From the IMG/VR virus record IMGVR_UViG_3300046535_000020, positions 1-20,102 of that record: a DNA stretch of 20,102 nucleotides. The stretch is one strand, 5' to 3'. Position 1 is the stretch's first letter. The number at the start of each line of letters is the position of its first letter. Below are positions 15,421 through 20,102 of this stretch, one piece after another. Both the position numbers and the translations under genes were made by a program. Source of the DNA: a virus. The notes beneath the pieces are model-generated. The model worked only from the letters and a program-made list of their open reading frames with translations, was not told the DNA's origin and searched no databases.

Positions 15421-17135
15421 ACAAAGCTCGGTAGGTAGTCGTCGGGCATCTGCCCGCCTTCGTTCTGCATCGCGCGGCCGATGGCCATGATCAGCGCCAC
15501 GGCGCCGTCGATCTTGTTATCCTCGCCCTGCTTGATGGGCCGGACGACATCGTTATTGCCTGGCAGGTACTTGCCGATGACGTTGGACACGCACCAGGTC
15601 ATGATCGGGTTGCCGTCGTGATGGAACCGGCCGGACTCGATCGCGGCCTCGAGCTCCTTCATCGGGTCCGACATGTTTGTGTAGTTCTGCGTGACGACGA
15701 TCGGATTCAGGCCCTCGTCATCCAACTGGTGTGACAGGCCCGTTGCCCCGTAAGGGTCGATCGCGCTGTGATCGACAGGCGCCACCTTGTTTGCATCGAT
15801 CGCAGCGGCCAGGATCTCGCGGTAGTCGACCTCCGCACCCTCGGTCTCGTCGAGCAAGCCCATATTTACCCAAGCCTGAAACCTCTCAGCCATGCGCCTG
15901 TTGTCGTCGTTGCGCACGGTGTCTTCGGGAACCCAAAACTTCGGCGTCACGCTGTAGTAATGCCGCTTTCCGTCGATTTCCCGCGTGAACAGCCGCGCCA
16001 TGCTGTTCATGTCCAACTTACGCGCCAGGTCGAACCCGAGCGTGCAGGACTGGCCTTCGAACTGCTCGAGCGTCAGCGTCTTGTCCTCGCACTCGCGCCA
16101 CTTTTCGAGGTTGTAGAAGCCGGTTTTGGCCGACGTCCACACGTTCAGGTGCTTCGTCTTGAAGGTGTTCGTGAAGCGCGCGCTGCGGATCGCCTTCTGC
16201 TGCTGGCTTTCCAGGTACTCGCGATAGACCGACACACCCATGTTCGGGTTGGCCTTAACGAGCACCTCTGGATCGGTCCAGTCATCCTCCTCGTCGATCG
16301 TGAAGATCCAACCGAAAAGCTCGTCGTCGGGCACTGTCCCGTCGAGCATTTCGATGACCTGGCGCCGCTTGTCGTAGCACGGCCCCTCGATGTTCGCGCC
16401 GGCGGTCGTGATGATCAGAACCAGCGGCTGGCGCCGAGCGCCCATACCGGTCAGCATGGTCTCGTACAGCGCCGCGGAGTCGTGCTCGTGGTACTCGTCG
16501 ATGATCGCGCACGACGGTGACGCGCCATCGCCCGGATTGCCGATCAGCGGCTCGAAGCGGCTGCCGTCTTCCGGTAGATTCATGTTCGAAGCGTTGACTT
16601 CGATGCCGGCCGCCTCAATCAGCATCGGGGTGCGCTTGACCATCAAGCGGGCCGGCCGGAAGACCTCCCATGCCTGCTTTTCAGTGGTCGCGCCCGAGTA
16701 CACCTCGGCGCCGAACTCGCCGTCCAGCACGAACATACTGATGCCGACGCCGGCCGCGATCACGGACTTACCGTTCTTGCGGCTGACTTCCCAGTAGCTC
16801 TCGCGAAAGCGCCGGTAGCACGGCTTTTTCTTGTGCTTCCAGCCGAACGTGCACGCCAAGCCGAACTTCTGCCACGGCTCCAGCGTCACAAGTTGTCGTT
16901 TGAAGCCCCACTCGCCCTTCGTGTGCGGCAACAGTTCGATCAGTTGCAGCTTCTTTTCAGCTTCTTCGGCGTCGAATTTGTACGGATAAGCGGCGGCTTT
17001 GCTCGCTGCCATGTCGTCCAGATGCCGCTGGCAGGCCAATTTCACCCATCGGCAAGCCGGAATCCGGCCGGCTACGATATCGCGCGCATACTTGTTTGCC
17101 TGCTCGACCCTGGGATATTTTTGTTCTTTAGCCAT
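15417..17135 (-). CDS. Large terminase subunit (Terminase_1 family ATPase/nuclease)
   Basis: This 572-aa enzyme is the packaging motor that pumps DNA into the procapsid and cuts genome ends. The ATPase half shows an adenine-binding-like [10 protein letters not shown] (about 85-94), Walker A SRKNGKS (about 118-124), Walker B CAIIDE (about 209-214) and the coupling motif IITTAGA (about 241-247). The RNase H-like nuclease half begins at [10 protein letters not shown] (first metal-binding Asp about 369) and ends with the late Asp of [11 protein letters not shown] near the C-terminus. Size and order are normal for the family. It overlaps the small subunit by eight bases and the next gene by four. 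The early cluster [10 protein letters not shown] is the most diagnostic part. Confidence 0.97.
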   Translation of the reverse strand: MAKEQKYPRVEQANKYARDIVAGRIPACRWVKLACQRHLDDMAASKAAAYPYKFDAEEAEKKLQLIELLPHTKGEWGFKRQLVTLEPWQKFGLACTFGWKHKKKPCYRRFRESYWEVSRKNGKSVIAAGVGISMFVLDGEFGAEVYSGATTEKQAWEVFRPARLMVKRTPMLIEAAGIEVNASNMNLPEDGSRFEPLIGNPGDGASPSCAIIDEYHEHDSAALYETMLTGMGARRQPLVLIITTAGANIEGPCYDKRRQVIEMLDGTVPDDELFGWIFTIDEEDDWTDPEVLVKANPNMGVSVYREYLESQQQKAIRSARFTNTFKTKHLNVWTSAKTGFYNLEKWRECEDKTLTLEQFEGQSCTLGFDLARKLDMNSMARLFTREIDGKRHYYSVTPKFWVPEDTVRNDDNRRMAERFQAWVNMGLLDETEGAEVDYREILAAAIDANKVAPVDHSAIDPYGATGLSHQLDDEGLNPIVVTQNYTNMSDPMKELEAAIESGRFHHDGNPIMTWCVSNVIGKYLPGNNDVVRPIKQGEDNKIDGAVALIMAIGRAMQNEGGQMPDDYLPSFV

Positions 17136-17613
17136 TGATCAGCTTGCCGAACGGGTTATCGGGCTTCTTGTTGCCGCCGCCGACTAAGCGCTGCCGGCTT
17201 GCGGGGTCCAGGCCCAGCATCGAGCCGAACGTGACCATTTGCTTGGCCGCCTCATTCACCACAGTCAGCGCGGGATTTTTGATCGGGCCGCCAGTCGCGC
17301 CGGCAACCACCGTGCCGTTCTTGCGTACATCGTCGGAGGCTGCTCGCCAGTTCCCGTATGCCATGCAGAACGCCTCGACGTTGTGCAGATCGGTTACCTG
17401 CAACACCTTCTGCTTCAACAGGGGTGGCGCCACCCTTTCCCACATGTCGCGCGCCGGGCCGGTTATCCACTCTGGCGGGTCGATGTTCGTGACGAGGCCG
17501 AAATCCGGCTCAGCGTCGTTCAGCGCCCGCTTTCCTGGGTTGCCGGCGGCTTTTTTCCTGGCGGTCGGCTTCGGTTTTCGGCCTCGGCCGGCCACCGTTG
17601 CAATTCCGCCCAT
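17128..17613 (-). CDS. Small terminase subunit, P27 family
   Basis: This 161-aa protein recognises phage DNA for packaging and regulates the large subunit. The Lys/Arg-rich opening [20 protein letters not shown] (9-28) followed by [10 protein letters not shown] is the hallmark of the P27 family. Then come helices with [20 protein letters not shown] and a C-terminal helix near [20 protein letters not shown] that probably makes the oligomer and contacts the large subunit. An AAAGGCAG ribosome site lies just before the ATG, which supports this start. The stop falls inside the start region of the large subunit (eight shared bases). Confidence 0.93.
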   Translation of the reverse strand: MGGIATVAGRGRKPKPTARKKAAGNPGKRALNDAEPDFGLVTNIDPPEWITGPARDMWERVAPPLLKQKVLQVTDLHNVEAFCMAYGNWRAASDDVRKNGTVVAGATGGPIKNPALTVVNEAAKQMVTFGSMLGLDPASRQRLVGGGNKKPDNPFGKLING

Positions 17614-17932
17614 AGGCTGCCTTTTGGATTTTTAATTTCGCGGATACAAAAAAAAGGGGGCGTGGCAGGTCTTTTAGCCTCATTTGGCCAAGGATTCAGA
17701 CCACCATCCCCCTTCGCGGATGCCTCTGCCGCCCTCCAGATGAGCCCAAGCGCATCGATCTCTACAGGTCGCGCGTGCTGACACCGCCTAAACATCGCGG
17801 CCTCTCTGAGCCCGTTTAAACGCGTTCTGAAGCATCGGCATTCGGCGCTCTCGCACTGTGTGCGGCGCAGCAGGCCAACTGTCTCGACCCGCGTTTTCCA
17901 GCACTCGCCACTCTGCGTGCGACTGCAGCATT
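17614..17932 (-). other. Gene-free gap between HNH and small terminase genes; candidate cos/packaging site
   Basis: No convincing gene fills these 319 bases. On the minus strand it contains a C5 run followed by T8 (about 17647-17660), and a 9-base direct repeat ATCCGCGAA near 17637-17645 and 17711-17719, about 74 bases apart. In phages with HNH plus P27-type terminase the cohesive-end site often lies near these genes, so this is the best candidate for small-terminase binding and cutting. An open frame crosses it on the minus strand but has no ribosome site or recognisable family. No strong promoter is visible. Confidence 0.4.
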
Positions 17933-18358
17933 TCAGCCCTTCGCCCACGGCTTCGGCCTACCTGCGCGCTCGCATGCCTGCGCCGTCGTGTTATGACAGG
18001 CAGCGCAGAGCGAGGCCCAGTTGTTCTCGCTATCCCAGAACAACGCGCGCGCCCGAGCAATCCGCTGCTCGTCGCCGCTGTCGATCGCTTCCTTCAATCG
18101 GTGTGGGATGGTGTGGTCAACCACGTTCGCAGCAGTCAGCCTGTTCTCGAGTTGGCAGCCAACACACAGCGGATGCTTGCGCAGGTAGTACTTGCGCGCC
18201 TGTTGCCACTTGTTGTCATAGCCACGCTCGTACGCTGTGCCACGGCGCTCGTCCTGCTGCTTCTGGGTCGCCCTCTTATGCATCTCGCAGTAGCCGGGCA
18301 GCGCGATCAGCTTGCCGCAGCTCGGCGCGCGACAGATGCTCTTGGCGCGGCCAGGCAT
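17933..18358 (-). CDS. HNH endonuclease of the packaging module
   Basis: This 141-aa protein carries an N-terminal zinc-knuckle pattern (Cys9, Cys14, Cys24, His27) and an HNH fold: CVGC (65-68), VVDHTIPHRL (79-88) with the catalytic His82, ENNWASLCAACHN (111-123) with the central Asn and the final His122, and the second Cys pair (118, 121). In HK97-type phages such HNH proteins act with the terminase at cos during genome cutting. Its location one gap before the small terminase matches that role. The ATG shares one base with the preceding stop (TAATG). All metal- and DNA-binding positions look intact. Confidence 0.93.
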   Translation of the reverse strand: MPGRAKSICRAPSCGKLIALPGYCEMHKRATQKQQDERRGTAYERGYDNKWQQARKYYLRKHPLCVGCQLENRLTAANVVDHTIPHRLKEAIDSGDEQRIARARALFWDSENNWASLCAACHNTTAQACERAGRPKPWAKG

Positions 18359-18663
18359 TACAGCTCGATGTCGAGGTATCCTCGGCCATGCGGCGGCTCA
18401 ACCAACGTTTGCCCATCGCTCGTCTGCACGGTGCAGATCGGCGCGTATCGCAGGCCAGGGATACCGGCGCCGATCAGCTGACTTGATGTGCTGCCGCTGA
18501 TCGATGCGCTGCCGAGGATCATGCTTGCCGCGTCAGGGTCAACCCCATCAACCGGCGTAATCGACCAGACAGGCGAGGAGATCGTGACGCCTGGCGCAAG
18601 ACGCGGGCCGAAATCCACAGTGAAGATCTCGGCCTCAGCGGCGCGCTTGGGATCAAAGTTCAT
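18358..18663 (-). CDS. Small Ig-like virion protein, fiber-tail adaptor-like
   Basis: This 101-aa protein is a single beta-sandwich-like unit: FTVDFGPRLAPGVTISSPVW (14-33), a Ser/Gly-rich middle (SASISGSTSSQLIGAGIPGL) and a final strand region YAPICTVQTSDGQTLVE. This pattern is familiar from small phage proteins annotated as fiber-tail adaptor or hypothetical structural proteins. It overlaps the 55-aa gene by four bases and the HNH gene by one. The two domains of the 328-aa neighbour show the same layout, so these genes probably share ancestry and build the same appendage. The exact site in the virion cannot be read from the sequence. Confidence 0.65.
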   Translation of the reverse strand: MNFDPKRAAEAEIFTVDFGPRLAPGVTISSPVWSITPVDGVDPDAASMILGSASISGSTSSQLIGAGIPGLRYAPICTVQTSDGQTLVEPPHGRGYLDIEL

Positions 18664-18827
18664 GTGTTGCCCCTTGGCGTTGCCACGTACACGCGGACTC
18701 GCTGCTGGCTGGTGTAGGTGCGATCTGGGTTTGGCTCGACGCTCGCCTGCTGCCCATCCAGCTTCCGCGCCGGCGCAATTCCCTGTGCCACCAGGTGCGC
18801 CTCTACAATCTTCGATGCATCAATCAT
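18660..18827 (-). CDS. 55-aa hypothetical protein in the appendage cassette
   Basis: An ATG at 18827 shares one base with the stop of the 328-aa gene (TGATG), and the TGA at 18660 overlaps the next start (ATGA). Within this 55-codon frame lie a short helix (IDASKIVEAHLVAQG), a polar middle (RKLDGQQASVEPNPDRTY) and a strand-like end (QRVRVYVATPRG). I do not recognise the family. The tight fit between two real genes is the main evidence that it is translated; a role as a small adaptor or assembly factor for the appendage is inference. Confidence 0.65.
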   Translation of the reverse strand: MIDASKIVEAHLVAQGIAPARKLDGQQASVEPNPDRTYTSQQRVRVYVATPRGNT

Positions 18828-19813
18828 CAATGATCCTGCCCACTAAAGTACACCGTCCGGTGAATGAGCTCTGTACTCGCCAGCGTCATCACCAACTCGC
18901 ACGAGTTCGTCGCGCCATCAGTCAGGTCCAGCCCGCCAATCAGCAGGATCGCCTTGCCGCCCTGGACCGCTGGCACAGACAGCGCAGTCACGCCGGTCGC
19001 GTTTGGCGTCTGCACCGTCGCGATGGTGGTGTTGCCGCTCAATGCCAGGTCGCCGCTCACGTCGAATGCAAAGAAGCGCCGGTCGTCCGGATCCTTGCCG
19101 AACATTTGCGACCTGTCATCCAGTGCGGTGAGCAGGACCGTGCCGTCGATGATCTCGCCATTCGCGCACGTCACGCGGAAGGTGAACTGACCGCCAGCCG
19201 GGTCGAGCGCGCCGATCTTCGCTACCATCAGCGAGCCCTGAAGCGCCGGGCCTTCCAATACAGTGACGTTCGAGTTGACGATCGCAACCGAAGTCGCCGT
19301 GGTCGCCCCGTCTGCAAGTGGCTTGCTGAAGTCGCCGACGATGTAGACCTGGTCGTTGATGCCCTTCGTGAGCTTGACCGGGCCGGTGTCGGTGAACACA
19401 GCGACACGCGGGTGGCCGGCAAAGTAGGCGGTGCGCGATGCGGGAACGGTGATGTTGCTCGTGCCAGTCTGCGCGTTGCCCGGTGTGACAGTTGCCACAC
19501 CTGTGCTGCTTGCGTTGGCTTGCGTGCTGCTTGCGGCGGTCTCGTTGACCGTGACCGGAACGTAAGTCGCCGGCGTGACAGTCGCGGCGGCGGTCGAACT
19601 GGTGTTGGCCTGGGCGCTGTTGGCGGCCGTCTCGTTCACGGCTTTCGGGCCGCTGGCGCCCGGCGTGACAGTCGCGGCACCGGTGCTGCTCGCGTTGGCC
19701 TGAATAGTCGTGGTTCCGGCCATGGCCTCGACGACGCCGGCCGGCATTGTTGGTGCCGCCAGCACGACAGCCGCGCCAATCGCGGCGGCCCCGATTGGAC
19801 GTAGGCCGAGCAT
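18827..19813 (-). CDS. 328-aa probable virion appendage protein with 30-residue repeats and two Ig-like domains
   Basis: Four zones are visible. Residues 1-31 are hydrophobic (PIGAAAIGAAVVLAAP), perhaps a membrane-seeking or buried N-terminus. Residues 38-115 hold two full and one partial copy of a 30-residue Ser/Thr/Ala-rich repeat, each opening with QAN-SST, passing through ATVTP and the first two ending in VNETAA. A link (TVPASRTAYFAGHPRVAVFT) leads to two Ig-like units, about 156-230 (DFSKPLADGATTAT to NGEIIDGTVLLTA) and 247-323 (FDVSGDLALSGNTTIATV to ELIHRTVYF), similar in layout to the 101-aa protein downstream. No enzyme motif is evident. It overlaps both neighbours by one base. The repeats suggest an extended stalk carrying adhesive domains. 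A tail or head fibre role is inferred; I know no named family for the full protein. Confidence 0.6.
   Translation of the reverse strand: MLGLRPIGAAAIGAAVVLAAPTMPAGVVEAMAGTTTIQANASSTGAATVTPGASGPKAVNETAANSAQANTSSTAAATVTPATYVPVTVNETAASSTQANASSTGVATVTPGNAQTGTSNITVPASRTAYFAGHPRVAVFTDTGPVKLTKGINDQVYIVGDFSKPLADGATTATSVAIVNSNVTVLEGPALQGSLMVAKIGALDPAGGQFTFRVTCANGEIIDGTVLLTALDDRSQMFGKDPDDRRFFAFDVSGDLALSGNTTIATVQTPNATGVTALSVPAVQGGKAILLIGGLDLTDGATNSCELVMTLASTELIHRTVYFSGQDH
19469..19702 (-). repeat. In-frame 90-bp tandem repeat (2.6 copies)
   Basis: Within the 328-aa gene, the blocks 19702-19613, 19612-19523 and 19522-19469 encode successive 30-residue repeats starting QANASST, QANTSST and QANASST. The exact 90-base spacing preserves the frame. 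Copies differ enough to be old rather than a fresh duplication, but copy number could vary between relatives. Confidence 0.85.
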
Positions 19814-20102
19814 CAGTTCGCCCCGTCACCGAGGAAAATCTTGTAATGCGCGCCGCTGGTGTCGTTCGTAACGAACGCGCCGGGGGTCGACGATCCCTGC
19901 ACGACAATGCGCGCATGACTGATACCGATCTTCCGGCTGCCGCTCTGATAGTTGAAGTCGGATTGATGCGAGAAATTCGTGCCCGTATTGTGCTCGGTGT
20001 CGTACAGCGTGACCTGCAGCGCGTGGTCACCCTGCATCACGAACGAGTTTTGCGTCCATTCGGCCAGGTAGTGGTGGATGCTCGACGCGTGGTTCGCGCC
20101 CT
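19813..20102 (-). CDS. C-terminal end of a beta-helix-like appendage protein (5' part outside window)
   Basis: The frame is open from the window edge to a TGA at 19815-19813, giving 95 visible residues. A GTG at 20040 is probably an internal valine because the residues before it (HHYLAEWTQNSF) continue the same pattern. The segment shows repeated short strands separated by turns rich in Asn, Gly, Ser and His (MQGDHALQVTLYDTEHNTGT, ISHARIVVQGSSTPGAF, AHYKIFLGDGAN), as in right-handed beta-helix proteins such as phage tailspikes and pectate-lyase-like proteins. The stop shares one base with the next start, placing it in the same operon. The beta-helix reading is from pattern only, and the family is uncertain without the missing N-terminus. 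Confidence 0.55.
   Translation of the reverse strand, partial: GANHASSIHHYLAEWTQNSFVMQGDHALQVTLYDTEHNTGTNFSHQSDFNYQSGSRKIGISHARIVVQGSSTPGAFVTNDTSGAHYKIFLGDGAN

Noticed and set aside
17520-17948. 142-codon minus-strand frame bridging the HNH-terminase gap
   Set aside because: It overlaps the 5' part of the small terminase and the 3' end of the HNH gene in another frame, has no ribosome site I can support and no recognisable family. A small real peptide (for example from an internal ATG) cannot be excluded.
18488-19804. 438-codon open frame on the plus strand
   Set aside because: It is antisense to the 328-aa repeat protein and its neighbours. Its length is explained by high GC; no domain or ribosome site is visible.
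19813-20040. Separate 75-codon gene starting at GTG 20040
   Set aside because: The frame is open to the window edge with the same beta-helix-like pattern before the GTG, so this is the end of a longer gene.
1-20102. CRISPR array, tRNA, insertion sequence, integrase or att site
   Set aside because: No regularly spaced repeats, transposase or integrase motifs or tRNA-like cloverleaf were noticed. Apart from the 90-base coding repeat, no longer repeats stand out by eye.

Overview
The window is a stretch of a tailed-phage genome, most likely an integrated prophage, with every convincing gene on the minus strand. Reading from right to left it is a nearly complete head-and-tail assembly block of a siphovirus: HK97-type portal, S49-type maturation protease and HK97-fold capsid, followed by a lambda-like non-contractile tail set. 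The base composition is GC-rich. The style of the tail proteins, including a tape measure ending in DUF4214-like repeats, suggests a beta-proteobacterial host, perhaps Burkholderiales/Oxalobacteraceae. That assignment is a guess from protein style; no host gene, integrase or att site is visible. Layout in the direction of transcription (high to low coordinates): (1) 20102-18358, a tightly overlapping appendage cassette: the C-terminal end of a protein with a beta-helix-like look, a 328-aa protein with 30-residue Ser/Thr/Ala-rich repeats and two Ig-like domains, a 55-aa protein, and a 101-aa Ig-like protein of the kind annotated as a fiber-tail adaptor. (2) 18358-15417, packaging: HNH endonuclease, a 319-bp gap that may hold cos, small terminase (P27 type) and large terminase. 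(3) 15420-11215, the head: a tiny two-helix membrane protein, portal, S49 protease and major capsid protein. (4) 11160-8139, head surface and neck: a probable decoration protein, a gp6-like connector, the head-closure protein, an HK97-gp10-like protein and two tail-completion/terminator proteins. (5) 8142-1, the tail: a 64-aa protein, the tail tube protein, the tail assembly chaperone with a programmed -1 frameshift extension, a membrane-anchored cargo gene (moron), and a tape measure of at least 1789 codons that runs off the left edge. Most genes overlap their neighbours by 1, 4, 8 or 11 bases, as expected of one long co-translated late operon. It is interrupted by terminator-like hairpins just before the capsid, tail tube and tape measure genes. 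The most informative observations are: a complete frameshift signal (A AAA AAC slippery site, 8-nt spacer, 9-bp stem) whose shifted frame recovers a full second chaperone domain with no gene entry of its own; small beta domains inserted into both the head-tail connector and the tail tube protein; a family of related Ig-like domains spread over two neighbouring genes upstream of the packaging block; and the repeated placement of terminators in front of the main virion genes. No CRISPR array, tRNA, rRNA, insertion sequence or obvious anti-phage defence system is visible. I see no wholly new system, only accessory layers on a recognisable phage assembly line.
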